From NCBI RefSeq assembly GCF_024323335.1, contig NC_066583.1, forward strand, positions 416,962,031-417,026,030: a DNA stretch of 64,000 nt, given 5' to 3'. The position numbers and the translations under genes are program-made. Below are positions 11,035-24,538 of the stretch, in pieces. Below the pieces are notes generated by a model. The model saw only the letters and a program-made list of their open reading frames with translations, was not told the origin of the DNA and made no database searches. The number at the start of each line of letters is the position of its first letter. Within the stretch, counting starts at the first letter, position 1. This DNA is from Lathyrus oleraceus. Lineage: Eukaryota > Streptophyta > Magnoliopsida > Fabales > Fabaceae.

Positions 11035-13110
11035 TGTAACACCCTTCTAAATACCCCAAAATATTTAATTAAAATAATAACATATCAATCAGAGTAATTA
11101 TGCCCCGAAGGGTGTCACACAATCATTTCACAACAATTATCAAAATATCCTGTCATGCTCATTTATTAAATCAAAATAAGACTCTTTTGCATAATTCGCA
11201 GCGGGTACAAAACATCGACATTCAAATCATGTACTACATTACATGTAAAGTTGAATCAACAACTAAATTAAAACATAGTCAAACATTCCCTCCCGATGTT
11301 ACATCTACCAGAGCATGACCCACTAAGGACGACACTAGACTCCATAGCACTAGCTTCTACTCAACTCACTGCTCGTTACCTGAAAAATAGATGTAAGGGT
11401 GAGTTCCTCAATCAATATAATAAGCATTATAGAACAACATGTAATGCTAAGTAAATAACACATCAATTCACCCAAATCAGACTACGCACTCAGCAACGGC
11501 AATATCCGTTCAAACATCATATTCAACAGTAACATATAGCATATGTATAATCTCAACCATACTCAACATCAACAACACAACACATAACACACATATAATA
11601 CTGGAATACATCCATTCATATTATATGCCATACATTCATTATGAAATGAGACTCCACACATGCGGTACCGACTATTCTTGAACATACAGTTCAAGCTCAC
11701 CGATCAAATCCAGATACGGCTACTAAGCTCACTAGTCCCACTCATTTGAGATCTAATGACTCACTCACCAATTCCTCACCATGGGAATTAGCTACAGCCC
11801 CGAAGGCTAGACTATGCACACTAATCATCTAGCATGCAAACATCAACAACAAACCCACCATGGTTCACTCACTAATTCCTCACCATGGGAATTAGCTACA
11901 GCCCCAAAGGCTAGAATATGCATGCTAATCACCTAGCAATGCAACAACAACAGCAACAATTCAAGAATAGACATAAGCCCACACTCTAAGCCATAAAACA
12001 GTCTATTCACAAATGCATACATAACTGATACATTCACGGCATCATGCTTATCATCACACATCATTAATACATTTTATCACAAAAGCATATCACATCATGC
12101 CACATAATCAAATACAGTATTAGCACACTCTACTAATACCTATACCACTCAAAACAACGGGAAATGATCCCTGCTACATCATACATCAGCTAAGTACATC
12201 ACTCAGCCTAAACAACCAAAAACTGCACAACAACAGCACAGAAAAATCACAATTCTGCCCATACGCGTATTGCCTATGCCCATACGCGTATTGCCCACGC
12301 CTGACCAAATCCATACGCGTAATGCCTACGCTCATACGCGTATGCTACGCGTATCACATTCCCATACGCGTACCAACAGAGACCAAAACACGTTCAAAAC
12401 ATCATCTTCCTCATCCATACGCGTATTGCCTAGTGCCATACGCGTACCAGCCATCTCATACGCGTATTGCCTAGTGCCATACGCGTATGACCAGAAACCA
12501 GAACTCTCAGATCTGCAATGGCTTTCTCTGCTACGAGATCTATCCAATTCACTCTTCCACAGTCCAAATTTCACACAATAGTACTCATATCATCTAACCC
12601 GAATCATCCCCTATTCGATTTCACAAATCCTAACATCACTACATATAATTTCTACGAATTCCTTCGATCAAAAATCCCGATTTCGTTCATCCAATATTTC
12701 ACCATTTTCAGCATACATCAATCTAATTAGAGGTAAAACAATAGTTTATTACTACCCAGTACATATCATCCCATAATACCCGTTAATCGATGATAAACCC
12801 CCCTTACCTGAGTCAATCCGGCAAATTCCGTTAGCTTCAAGCTTTTCCTCTTCTCTTGCTCTGCCTCTTTGCCCTTTTTCTTTCAGCCGCTTCTCTTTTC
12901 CTTTTTCACGTGAAAACCCTTTTCCAAAAAAATTAGGACTTTTTATTATTCCAACTTATATACTCCAATAATAAAACCCAATAATATTATCCCAATAATA
13001 ATAATAATCCAAAAATAATAATAATAAAATTCCCAATTATTTAATTAAATTAATAAATAAATTATTAACTCAATTTTAAATAATTATTTTATTATTATCG
13101 GGGTGTTACA
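11035..13110 (-). mobile_element. Element S: solo LTR of a Tekay/Del-like chromovirus
   Basis: 2076 bp, starting TGTAACACCC and ending GGGGTGTTACA. The termini match the LTRs of element T. It is flanked on both sides by GAGTG (11030-11034 and 13111-13115), a perfect 5-bp target duplication. No internal coding sequence remains, so it arose by LTR-LTR recombination. Orientation is taken from the ends shared with T (TGTAACACCCTTCTAAA on the + strand), which is on the minus strand. The central part differs strongly from T's LTR, so it is another subfamily. Confidence 0.93.
12258..12490. repeat. Cluster of ten ACGCGTA palindromes in solo LTR S
   Basis: ATACGCGTAT-type palindromes recur ten times in 230 bp, several in couplets about 21 bp apart separated by TTGCCTAGTGCC-like spacers. 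The rest of the LTR is AT-rich. Frames on both strands here are produced by the repetition and are not genes. Confidence 0.85.
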
Positions 13111-16100
13111 GAGTGCGTGCCTGTGAAGCAGAAGCTCAAAAGAACTCATCCCGATATGACAGTGAAGATCAAAGAAGAGGTTCAGAAGCAAATTGATGTA
13201 GGGTTTCTGGTGACTTCTACATACCCTCAATGGGTGGCCAATATTGTGCCCGTGCCTAAGAAAGACGGAAAAGTCCGGATGTGTGTGGACTATAGAGACT
13301 TGAATAAAGCTAGTCCAAAAGATGATTTCCCTCTACCACACATTGATATGTTGGTAGATAATACAGCTAAATTCAATGTCTTCTCATTTATGAACGGATT
13401 TTCCGGGTATAATCAGATCAAAATGGCACCCGAGGATATGGAGAAGACAACATTCATCACACCTTGGGGAACATTCTGTTATCGAGTGATGCCCTTCGAT
13501 TTGAAGAACGCCCGAGCCACGTATCAACGGGCTATGACCACCTTGTTTCATGATATGATGCATAAGGAGATTGAGGTATATGTTGATGATATGATTGCTA
13601 AGTCAACAACGAAAGTTGAACATGTAGAGCACTTGTTGAAGCTTTTTCAGCGTTTAAGGAAGTATAAGCTTCGTCTGAATCCCAACAAGTGTACATTTGG
13701 AGTCCGTTCTGGCAAGTTATTGGGTTTTATTGTCAGTGAAAGAGGTATTGAGGTTGATCCTGCAAAGGTCAAAGCAATACAAGAGATGCCTGCGCCCATA
13801 ACTGAGAAGCAAGTCCGAGGTTTTCTTGGTCGCTTGAATTACATTTCCAGATTCATATCCCACATGATTGCCACATGTGCGCCGATATTCAAGCTCCTCC
13901 GGAAAGATCAGTCTCATGATTGGACTGAGGATTGCCAGAAAGCTTTTGACAGTATTAAAGGAATCTGTCTGAGCCTCCGATCCTGTCTCCGCCTGTGGAA
14001 GGGAGACCATTGATTATGTACCTGACTGTTCTTGAAGACTCTATGGGTTGTATCCTTGGTCAGCAAGATGAATCAGAAAAGAAAGAGTATGCTATTTACT
14101 ACTTGAGCAAGAAGTTCACTGATTGTGAGTCTCGATACTCGATGCTTGAGAAGACATGTTGTGCTTTGGCTTGGGCCGCTAAGCGCTTACGCCAGTATAT
14201 GATAAATCATACGACTTGGTTGATATCCAGAATGGATCCAATCAAGTATATCTTCGAGAAGCCTGCTTTAACAGGGAGAATTGCCCATTGGCAAATGTTG
14301 TTATCTGAGTATGATATTGAGTATCGAGCTCAGAAGGCTATTAAAGGTAGTATCTTGGCTGACCACTTGGCACATCAGCCGATTGAAGATTAATAGTCAG
14401 TTCAGTATGACTTCCCGGACGAGGAGATTCTGTATTTGAAAATGAAAGATTGTGATGAGCCCACGCTCGATGAAGGGCCGGAGCCTGGTTCCAAATGGAG
14501 TATGGTGTTTGATGGCGCTGTAAATCAGTATGGAAATGGTATTGGGGCAGTGATTATTACTCCTCAGGGCACACATATTCCTTTTACAGCAAGGCTAAAT
14601 TTCAAATGCACGAATAATACGACTGAGTATGAGGCTTGTATTATGGGATTGGAGGAATGCATTGATCTTAGGATCAAGCATCTTGATGTTTATGGTGATT
14701 CGGCCCTCGTTGTCAAACAGATTAAAGGTGAATGGGAAACGAATCAGCCTGGTCTCATTCCATATAGGGATTATGCGAGGAGGATTTCAACGTTCTTTAC
14801 TGAGGTTGACTTCCATCATATTCCTCGAGATGAGAATTGGATGGCAGATGCTCTTGCTACACTTGCTTCGATGATCGTGGTTAAACTTTGGAATGAAGTC
14901 CCCAATATCACTGTAATGCGCTTGGATAGACCAGCTCATGTGTTTGTGGTAGAAGAGGTGAAAGACGATAAACCATGGTATTATGATATCAAGTGCTTCC
15001 TTCAGAACCAGGTTTACCCGCCTGGGGCATCTGTGAAAGATAGGAAGACTTTGAGGAGACTATCAGGAAGTTTCTACCTCAATGGCAATGTGCTTTATAA
15101 GAGAAATTTTGATATGGTGCTACTCAGATGCGGGGATAGACACAAAGCAGACCTGTTGATGACTGAAGTTCATGAAGGTTCATTTGGTACTCATTCCAAT
15201 GGACATGCCATGGCTAGAAAGATGTTGAGAGCAGGCTACTATTGGTTGACAATGGAGTCTGACTGCTGCAAGTATGTGAAGAAATGCCACAAGTGTCAAA
15301 TTTATGCGGATAAGATCCATATTCCCCCGACACTTCTCAATGTGATTTCATCACCATGGCCTTTCTCCATGTGGGGAATTGACATGATTGGCATGATAGA
15401 GCCGAAAGCATCCAACGGACACAGATTCATTCTCGTAGCAATTGATTACTTCACCAAGTGGGTTGAAGCAGCGTCATATGCAAATGTGACCAGGCAGGTG
15501 GTCGTGAAGTTTATTAAGAATCAACTCATATGCCGTTATGGTGTGCCAGATAAGATCATTACTGATAATGGATCTAACTTGAACAACAAAATGATGAAAG
15601 AACTGTGTAATGAGTTCAAGATCACGCATCATAATTCTTCTCCTTGCAGACCCAAGATGAATGGGGCTGTTGAAGCTGCTAATAAGGATATCAAGAAGAT
15701 TATCCAAAAGATGGTTGTCACGTATAAGGATTGGCATGAGATGTTGCCATTTGCTTTACATGGATATCGTACGTCTGTCCGCACTTCAACAGGGGCAACC
15801 CCTTTCTCTCTTATTTATGGCATGGAGGCTGTACTCCCAGTAGAGGTGGAGATCCCACCAATGAGAGTCTTGATGGAGGCCAAGTTGACTGATGTTGAAT
15901 GGGTTCAGAATCGTTATGACCAGCTGAACTTGATAGAAGAGAAGAGATTGACTGCCATGTGCCATGGTCAGTTATATCAGCAGAGAATGAAGAAAGCCTT
16001 TGATAAGAAGGTCAAGCCTCATGTGTTCCGAGAAGGTGACCTTGTGCTCAAGAAAGTCTTGTCTTTCACGCCCGATTCCAGGGGCAAGTGGACTCCAAAC

Positions 16101-16223
16101 TATGAAGGTCCATATGTTGTTAAGAGAGCCTTTTCAGACGGTGCTTTGATATTTACAACTATGGATGGGGAGGATTTCCCTCGTCCTGTGAATTCAGATG
16201 CAGTCAAGAAATACTTCGCCTAG
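13111..16223 (+). pseudogene. Element B pol: RT, RNase H x2, integrase (frameshifted)
   Basis: Resumes after solo LTR S. RT motifs: MCVDYRDLNKASPKDDFPLP, FSFMNGFSGYNQ, and YVDDMIAKS at about 13575. The Asp normally found in FSFMDG is Asn here, so RT should be inactive even apart from the breaks. A frameshift at about 13955 moves coding into another frame (PLIMYLTVLEDSMGCILGQ), and adjacent TAA and TAG lie at 14391-14396. A second RNase H (FDGAVNQYGNGIGAV, NNTTEYEACIMG, YGDSALV) follows, and then integrase with HHCC (CHKCQIYAD) and DDE (WGIDMIG, ITDNGSNLNN, NGAVEAANK). The stop is TAG at 16221. Integrase catalytic residues are intact. Confidence 0.9.
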
Positions 16224-16244
16224 AAATAAAAACAGAATAGCTCG

Positions 16245-16405
16245 CTAAGTTGAAAACCCGAAAGGGCGGCTTAGGCAAAAATGAGCGTCTCGGTGGATTG
16301 AAAACCCGAAAGGGCGGTCCAGGCAAAAGTTAGAGACATGAAAAATGAATATAGGCATCCCGCTAGATTGAGTACCTCATCCTGGGGCAATCTAGGCAAA
16401 AATTA
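16245..16405 (+). repeat. Post-pol repeat modules of element B
   Basis: Two clear units and one diverged unit follow the pol stop. Each carries TGAAAACCCGAAAGGGCGG and then AGGCAAAA. CCC-GAAA-GGG could form a short hairpin with a GNRA-type loop. The same modules sit right after pol in D (32520-32740) and E (46805-47025). Confidence 0.75.
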
Positions 16406-19023
16406 GGGATTTGGCTAGTAACTGCATCCTGACAAGATTTTGTTCTACAACTGTCATCCGTTAGAGATTCTCCCCCATTCGTCATCAACCGAAGCTTTGA
16501 ATACATCGAATTCAGAATTGGTGGAGAAATGGTCATTATGTTCAATGTAGCCCTTTTCCAATATATATTACCAATTTCAAATTTGTAAAGATCCATGGAG
16601 TCTTGCCATTTGCAGACTACCATTCCATCAAATAAATTTGAGCCTTTTATCCAATTATTTGCACTCTTATTTGTTTCTATTCGACAAACGTTTTGAATGT
16701 TTTAATTGAAAAAATATCATTGTTTTGAAGAAACGAATTTTTCATAACTTGTTTTTAAACAAAGTGAACATTCACAACGACGAAAAGATACTTAGGAGAT
16801 CCTCAGTGCTCTCCCAAGGATTGTATAATCTCCAACAGGGTAAGACATTTGTTCATATTCCTGGCATGACTGTATCTTCTTCCTCCGGAGCCTTTTGTGG
16901 TTTATCCTACTGAGTGGAATGCTTGTTGAGATATGCACCACTCTCCCCTTTAGTGGAGTAGCAATTTCCTCAGCAGATGTGATCTCCTTGGTGGGTACGA
17001 CACTTGGTGGTTGATCCCCAGAATCCCTTCACCTCTTCTGATAGATTTCCCAGTAGGGCTACTTATGCGGCAGATTTTATCTGTGCAATAAACTCCTGTC
17101 CCCATCCGGATTGACCGATGATTCATCCCCTGCAGAGATTTTGTTGCTTCCTGGTATCTCTAATCCCCGACAGATTGGATACTCTCCGGCGAACCTGGCT
17201 TTCTCTCTTGAGATGTAGTACCGGATGTTTGTGTGCTTATCCTTTGAAACTATTTGTGTTAGAAATGTCTGTCTGTCAGCATTCATTATACATAAATCAT
17301 GCATGTGTGCATATAATTTTCTAACATTCGGATATTCATATTACATTTTTTGCCATATATCTTTGTTTACATTCCCCAAGCAGATGTTGGTGTCTGATCC
17401 CTCAATATAGAGTCAGCCCATTAAGCAGAAAATGTTTATCTTTCCTTCCGCATTCCCCACTGAGTTATATCCTCGTGGATGACTGTTGTTTTTCGCTTCC
17501 TCCCAACACATATATTGGGATGGGTTTCCCTATTGAGTTATATCCTCACTAGGACGAGTTTTGATTCAGTTTGCCTCTTCGGTTTGATCCTAAATTGGCC
17601 TCTTGAGACTGTTTCTTCTGTTTCTCCGTGGTATAAATGAACAATTGCTCAGTAATCGGTAATCATTCACCTTATCCTCTGAGGAGTCTGTGGTTTTCTC
17701 CCCTTATACCGGTAGCTGTAAACCCTATTTTCTCCCCTTTGCAGAGGTAACCTTCTTGTTCATCCTAACTGATGACGGTTACTTTTCCGTGGTTTTCTAC
17801 CCAGTATCCGGTAGATGTAATCCCCTCCTTAACGGTTATCATTATCCAATATTCGATGGTGATATTCCCTCATTCTTTTGGATAATTGCCCTGATTAAGC
17901 AGTTTATCCCCAGCAAGCCCTCTTTCATTTACCGGTTGTCGGTAATGTTGGTTGCTCCCCTTGAATGGTCATCATTATATACCTAGTTTCGGTATCCCGA
18001 TGCCTTTCTCTGTCGGTCGATCTATCCTTTATTAACCCAGTAACCAGTTGTGGATAATCTTCCATGCGAGTATATTATCTATGTTCTGGCGGTAATAGAT
18101 AATATATCTCATGCACTCTTTGGTCGAAGCCTTTTGTTCTTCCCCAGTTGAGTAAGATTCGTATCCCTGTTTTGGAATCGAATGTCCATCCCATAATCGA
18201 GTTTTATTTTTGCCCTCTTTTCGGATGATGAGTGTTTTGGGAATATTCCCCAATTCACGCTTTGGTTGGTCACCTATTATATGCCCAGTAACCGGCATCC
18301 CTGGTGTTCCTTCCTTCTGCTCCCTATTATGACTTTTTATCCCCTGTGGAGTCAGATTTTCCTGAGTTGAAATACACCTTTTAGGTCTTCCTCAGATGAT
18401 TTGGTTGATTGATATCTCTCACCCTTATACCGGTCTTAGATACTCATTCTTCCCGAGCATGTTGTTCTCTCACCCTTATACCGGTGTTCAGATCACACGT
18501 CTCCTTAAGCTTATTACCCAGTAACCGGTAATACCTCATCCCGTTGCTTCCCCAGGGGTTTCTATTGGGATCTTCCTCAGTTGAGTCCTTTAGGGACATC
18601 CCCACCTGAGTCCAAATTTTATCTGGAGTATCCGTTGCGGATGAATTTTTGGATGTATTGGCATATTCCCCAATACATGCATTTTCGAGTCGGCTCGAGT
18701 CCTTCCATTGATTTATTTCATGGATTCTCTCTGTGTCTCTCAGCAAGTCTCAAGTCGCGACCTGCTCACGCATTTTCACATTTTACTCCCCCAGAGTCTC
18801 TGTCTCCCTAGTGAGTGTATTACTCCTTTGGGATTTTTAGTTTCTCCGGATTTCTTTTTCTTTTGTGGACGCCTATCCCCACAGAGTTTTACCATTTGCA
18901 TGCATACATCTGCATCATGAGGTCTCTTAGGGACCAAAATTCGTCTCTTTTATATTATTTAAGCCCATTCTACCCCGTCGAGACGAAGATTTTAACCTTC
19001 ACTTCTCCGGCTAGAATGACCTT
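16406..19023 (+). other. Element B 3' UTR with degenerate short repeats
   Basis: About 2.6 kb with no gene. Short phrases recur, such as CCCTTATACCGGT, CCAGTAACCGGT and TCCCCAG. Small frames on both strands have low-complexity, unrelated translations and are rejected. Hypervariable repeat-bearing 3' UTRs are known for Tat/Ogre elements. Confidence 0.65.
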
Positions 19024-19036
19024 AAATAGGGGCATC
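19024..19036 (+). promoter_or_regulatory. Polypurine tract of element B
   Basis: AAATAGGGGCATC immediately precedes TGTAAGACCC. D and E have the related AATAGGGGCAGC before their LTRs. Confidence 0.7.
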
Positions 19037-22000
19037 TGTAAGACCCTAATTTTGTCCCTAAGATCCCTCATGGCATCATAACATTGCATTTGCATTGCCT
19101 CAAGGATCGTTAGCATCTTGGTTCCCTTTGCCTTTGGGTGGGACTTCTTGAGAGTGGTTTGAGATCACCAAGCATGCTTGAATTGTATATCAATGCTTTT
19201 CTTATTTTGTTCACTAACCAAAAGCATAAAAATATGTCACTAACATCTTTTGTTTGTAGCTTGAGCAATCACAAGGTCAAGAGCTTCAAAGAGATCACTT
19301 ATGCAATGGTAAGGTCAAGAGGAGATGATAGCAAGCGTGGTAATGGTTCCCAAAGCTCTCATCCATCAAATATGCCTCCCTAGCATCTTCATTCATCATT
19401 TTGATCAAAGCAGGTCAAAGGGTTTGAGGTTGGTTCCTCAAAGAAACCCTAATTCATTTGTGCACCACAATGCCTTGCTCTTGAAGCAACCTCAACCCAT
19501 GGTCAAATAAAATCAAGGGAAGTTATTTAATTCATCATTTCATGCATATTTTAACTTATTTTAGTGTCCTCAATCATCAATTCATCAAGATATGAGTTGT
19601 GGACTTGAGAAGTTGATCAGTCAATTCATCTGACTACTTTGAAATGCACTGAGACCTAACGTTTTATGTGTTGGTCAAATGGAGATGGTTCCAAAAGAAA
19701 ACATGTTCTTAAGAACAATATGAACAACTTTCATGTTCATCAAAAATTGATTCGAAGCTTGGAAGGCCATCTCCCATTCCAATACATTATAGGTCATTTT
19801 GACTGAAACCCTAATTTTGGGTCAACTCCCCAAGGACATAACACATTCATTTTTTATGATTTTGAGGTGGGATCAAATTCATTGGAAAGCTTAAGATGTC
19901 CACTTCAAATTTTATGTTGAACAAAATTTCAAAATTTCAAAGGAAATACATGTGATAATGCAAGACATTATAGGTCCTTTTGGACCAAATGCATTAAAAG
20001 GCAGAAAAGTCCAACTTCAAGTGCCCATAACTCTTTCATCAAAAATCCAAATGATTCAAAATTTAAGTCCATATTGATTGTCTTGAAAATATCTACAACG
20101 TTTATGTTGGAGATGTTTTCATTTAAGGCATGCATCATCAAAACATAAGGGCTTGAACATTGGCCAAATTTAGAAACTTTGCCTTGACATGTTTTGCACA
20201 CTACACTTTAAACTCAAAATTCACTAATTTCCACACCTCAATTGGTTTTTTGCCCAACATAACAATTGTTCCTTACATCAAAACCTTTCCAACCATTACT
20301 CACATGATCATGTTTGGGCTTGGCAAGTGGTATTTTCGAAGAGGAAAAGCTTTTGGTTCAATTATGCATAACACCTCAAAATTCCATGCACAAGCATTTG
20401 CCATTCAAACTACACGTCCATTTCAGCTTGGTTTGATTTCAGATTGCATTCGGCTTTGGTTTTGGGCCTTGTGCATGATCATGCAAGCCCATGCAAGGAT
20501 TATCCAAATTCATGCACACGGCTTTGATCACATTCTCCTTGCCATTTCCTCTATAAATAGAGACCCTATTCCATTCAAAATACACACCTGATTCAACCTG
20601 AATTGCTGCAGAAATCAAAACCCAACCTCTCACCAAAGAAGCAATTTCATTTTTCTTAAATTTTTCAGATCCAAAATTCAACCACATCTGGTTGAATCTT
20701 GGGATCTAAAGCTTCTAGACCTCCATCATTTAGTTCATTGATCTTCTGTTTTGTAAAAGCAAGCAAGGAATCAAGCTTAAATCTCCAGAATTCAAGTTTA
20801 TTCACCAGCTGGTATTTTCTTCGAATCTCATCATCCATTGACCTATTTGCTTGGATCTTGTGTTGGCTGAAGTCCTCTCAATAGAGGCATCATGATTATG
20901 CATTTAATTTTTGAAATCCATTGAGTTCATGATGAACACCACAAAACTTCTATCTCTGATTTCTCTCAAGATAGAGATCTAGAGTGGAATTGAGTGGCAC
21001 AAGGATGATGTACATCATCCCAGCTTTCTAAAGATATATAGATCGTGCATTTTCATTAAGGTTTGGATCTCTGCAATTTTGGCCGGAAAATCCAAGCTCA
21101 CCGGAGAAGACGGTGGCTCCGGTGGCTGTCCTATTGCTAGATGCATTGTGGACCCTTGGATTCATTTTCTAGATTTGATCTTGGCCTTTGATTGTTATGA
21201 CTTTTATTTAATCTGTGTGTGGTTGCATTGACTTGGTCCTATGATGCGCGCGCATGCCATTGCCTTCAGATCGTCCACGTCATTTAATGAAAGGAGATCT
21301 AACGCGCCAAGATTTTCCACATTTTCTAATTTCTGATTTTATTTTCTTTAATTCCATTTTATTTCAAAAAATCATAACTCTTTCATTTTTAATCCAAAAA
21401 TTATGGGACTAATTGCATTAGTCTCCAAATAAATTCTAGTTTCTATTTCTGATTTTTAATATTTTTTATTTTATCATTTGGAATTTTTTATGAATTTTCT
21501 CTTTTCTGGTTATTTTTAATTCATTTTAAATAGTTTTTGATATTCAAAAAATACAAAAATATTTTCCTAACCTATTTGAATAATGATGAATCTATGAAAA
21601 ATATTCTCATCAATTTTTAAATTGATTTGAGATTTATTTGAGATTTTAGTTCAATTAGGTTATTTTTATTCATTTTTAATTGATTAAAAATAGTTTCTGA
21701 CTTTTAAAAATGCTGAAATTTTTTGTCAAACTTTGTGTGACCTTGTTGAACTTAGGATAAATCACTTGGACTTTTCAAAGTTGATTTGAAGTGATTTTGA
21801 AGTTTGACCTTTCTTTTATTTTTAATTCAACTTTAATTTTAAAATATTAAAAATGCCAAAAATATTTTGTTCATTTCTTGACTTCCAATCTTCATCTCAC
21901 TTCTGTTTTTGATTGTTTGACTTTGACTTTCAATGTCATTGGTCAACATATGATGATTGGTACATTCTATTTCATTTAATGTATTTGTTTTTTTTTTACC

Positions 22001-23918
22001 TCCTTTTATTTCTCTTATTCGTCTCCTTCTTCTTCTTCTTTTTTCCTTTTGATCAATGAGTTGAAGGTTGATAAGTTAGCATTGATTAGGGAGACTTAAT
22101 CTTCCTTGATCCAAATCTAATTCATCTTGATCAATTGATCAAGTGAATGGCTTTGCATTAAGGATAGGTTGTTTCCTAAATCATGCAAAAGACTTAAACC
22201 AATACAAGATCAATTTTCTTCTTCTTTTTGGCATGGCAAGTTGTTGGGACTTGGTTCACTAATAAAGACTCCTAACTTGTGTTTGTTGCCTACATTATTA
22301 TTGACCGGCCTCAGATAGTTGTGACTTCTACATAAGTCCAATTACGATTGCTTAACATAGCGCTAAATTTGCCTTATGGCATACTAACTATTAACCACTA
22401 ACAACTAACTTTTACTTTATGCACTTTACTTTTATGCAATTTACTATTCTTGCACATATTATCCATTTGCTTTTCCCTTTGCTCACTTGAGCACATGTTT
22501 ATGTTAATGCCATTTGCCTTTTGCTCACTTGAGCACATAATTGTGTATATATTATTATGCTTGTAATTTGTTTTGATTTTGTGAACCAAATGCAAAGAAA
22601 TGGACTTAGTTTCTAGGACTTTCCCTATGCAAAAGAATGGAGAATTGGACTTAGATTCTAGGACCCTTCCTTATGCAAAATTGGAGTAAATAGACCTTAA
22701 TGATGAAGATGGATTAGAAGGATCAAATCTCTAAACTCACTCTTGTCCATTCTTGATTTACTTCATGGAGCTTTTGATGTATTTTCTTTTGTGCTAGGGA
22801 ATTCTATGAGAGCTCAAATTGGAATACCATTGTCATGCTCATCCAAAGGGAAAGACACAAGATACATCGAGGATCTCTTAAGAGACTTGTTTGATTGCTT
22901 ATGCTTTGTGTGATTGCTTATTCCAAAGGATGGGAGCTACTTGGATCATCACTATGATCTCAAGAGAGGGACTCCATTGTGGTTCTGTTTCTTTATCCCT
23001 CACCTTTTTGTTTTGCTTAGGACTTTAGCCCTTCTTCTTCTTCTCTTCACTCTAACTCACGCCAAAACTCTTTGTGCAAACATTTATTCTTTATTTTCAA
23101 CATTAGAAACCTAAGCCTTATGCTTTTGATTTTCAAACTTTCTTTTCACAACGCTTATTTTGAATTGAATCTTTAAGTCAACTTTGACCATTTTTGTATA
23201 TACTTCTAATTGGTAAATATAACCCATTCAAATGTCTTTTTTGTGGTTCCAATGGCCACTCTCTTAATCAAATTTTCCATAACCTTTAGCTATTAGGTTT
23301 GAGTTATCCTTGTGGTAGATGTAATACTCACATATATCCTTAGTGATGGACAATGAGTCTTCCATGCTTATTATAGGGTTAACCCCTCACTAGCATGTTA
23401 AAGTTATCCTCATATGGTGGATTTGTGGTTTGGTTGAGTTTTCTCCCTTTGATAACAAAAGACCTTAAGGCTTTTGGACCAATCAATTCACCAACTCTTT
23501 TGAGATTTTTACCCCGAACTACGAGGTTTTGATCCTAATCTTTTTTATAAGACGGTACGTAGGCAATGGGTTTATCCATCCAAACACAAAATGTAAATAA
23601 CTTGTACATTCTCCTCTCATCACTTCAATCATGTTTGCACGAATATTTTTTTTCACAAAACAACAACCTTGCAACAAGTATGAAAAAGGCTCCCTAGGAG
23701 TACCTAGGATGTTTTGGGTGCCTAACACCTTCCCATTGCATAACCAACCCCCTTACCCAGACCTCTGTTTCTTTTACTAGTTTTTGTTAAAACTTTTTAG
23801 GTTTTTGTTCGCTTTCTAACCATTCCTTTGGATAAATAGAAGTGCGGTGGCGACTCGACTTGTATGATTTACCTTGGATTTAGTTAATATCTCTAATGGT
23901 AACGAATACCCCGCTACA
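19037..23918 (+). repeat. 3' LTR of element B (Ogre type, 4.9 kb)
   Basis: 4882 bp, starting TGTAAGACCC and ending CCCCGCTACA. The inverse complement of its end reappears at 24539, the LTR end of element C. It contains a perfect palindrome ATGCGCGCGCAT at 21244-21255. A GTGGCGACTC copy of the PBS core lies at 23847-23856, about 15 bp after a GATAAATA sequence. No gene is seen inside it. Confidence 0.87.
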
Positions 23919-24514
23919 CCACCCAAAGGGAGTGTACTAGGGTTTAAACCTGCCAAACATGTTCTACAAGAGGTTCCCATAGTCATCATCCCATCTTTCG
24001 GATATTATCGGATAAATGACTACTCGTATTCCAAAAATATTCTCAAGAGAGACTCTTATGAGTGTAGTATCGCGTAATAATCGTATCAAATCTTACACTT
24101 GAACGACTTTCGCACTACATCCTAAGAAAAGGCCAAGATGGGCTTGGTAAACTAAGGTCCTTGGCTTCTAAGGTCTATATTGGAAAGAGTAATGTCTAAC
24201 CACAACTACTTGTGTGACATTATTGATCCCAACATGACCTCCACCAAGTGAATGGACTTGCAAGTCAACTTGCTAAGGAATAACTCCACACAAGTCAACA
24301 AGACTATGCCATTCTCCTATCCTAACTGCACTCGAGTTCGGGTATAGAACTCATTTCACAAAGATCACCAAGCATACAAGGAATCAATATTCAAGCAATT
24401 CAATCATTACATACAATACAGTAATCCCAAATTGCACAAAGATATGTCACAAAACAATATACAATACAATACAACAAAATATGAAAAGTAGGCAAAACCC
24501 ACTAGGCAAATTAT
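23919..24514 (-). other. Leader (5' UTR) of element C
   Basis: About 600 bp between the PBS and the junction with B, with no coding frame of note. Single-copy in the window; the corresponding leader of B lies outside. Confidence 0.65.
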
Positions 24515-24533
24515 TCCCCAGTGGAGTCGCCAC
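24515..24533 (-). promoter_or_regulatory. Primer binding site of element C
   Basis: The minus strand reads GTGGCGACTCCACTGGGGA five bases after the LTR end. This is the type reported for Ogre elements (tRNA-Arg primer); the tRNA identity was not checked. Confidence 0.75.
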
Positions 24534-24538
24534 TTTTC

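Larger units (their letters stand above)
6105..23918 (+). mobile_element. Element B: Ogre-like Tat retrotransposon (5' part outside the window)
   Basis: Order: ORF1 tail, gag-pro, intron, RT-RNase H-RNase H-integrase, 2.8-kb 3' UTR, PPT and a 4.9-kb 3' LTR starting TGTAAGACCC and ending CCCCGCTACA. It is interrupted by solo LTR S at 11035-13110, and A is inserted in ORF1. Coding regions carry eleven in-frame stops and one frameshift, so the copy is dead. To the right it abuts element C's leader, meaning that B was inserted into C. Confidence 0.88.

Noticed and set aside
12258..12490. Regularly spaced short palindromes as a possible CRISPR array
   Set aside because: Plant nuclear retroelement context, irregular spacing, spacers partly identical, no cas genes.
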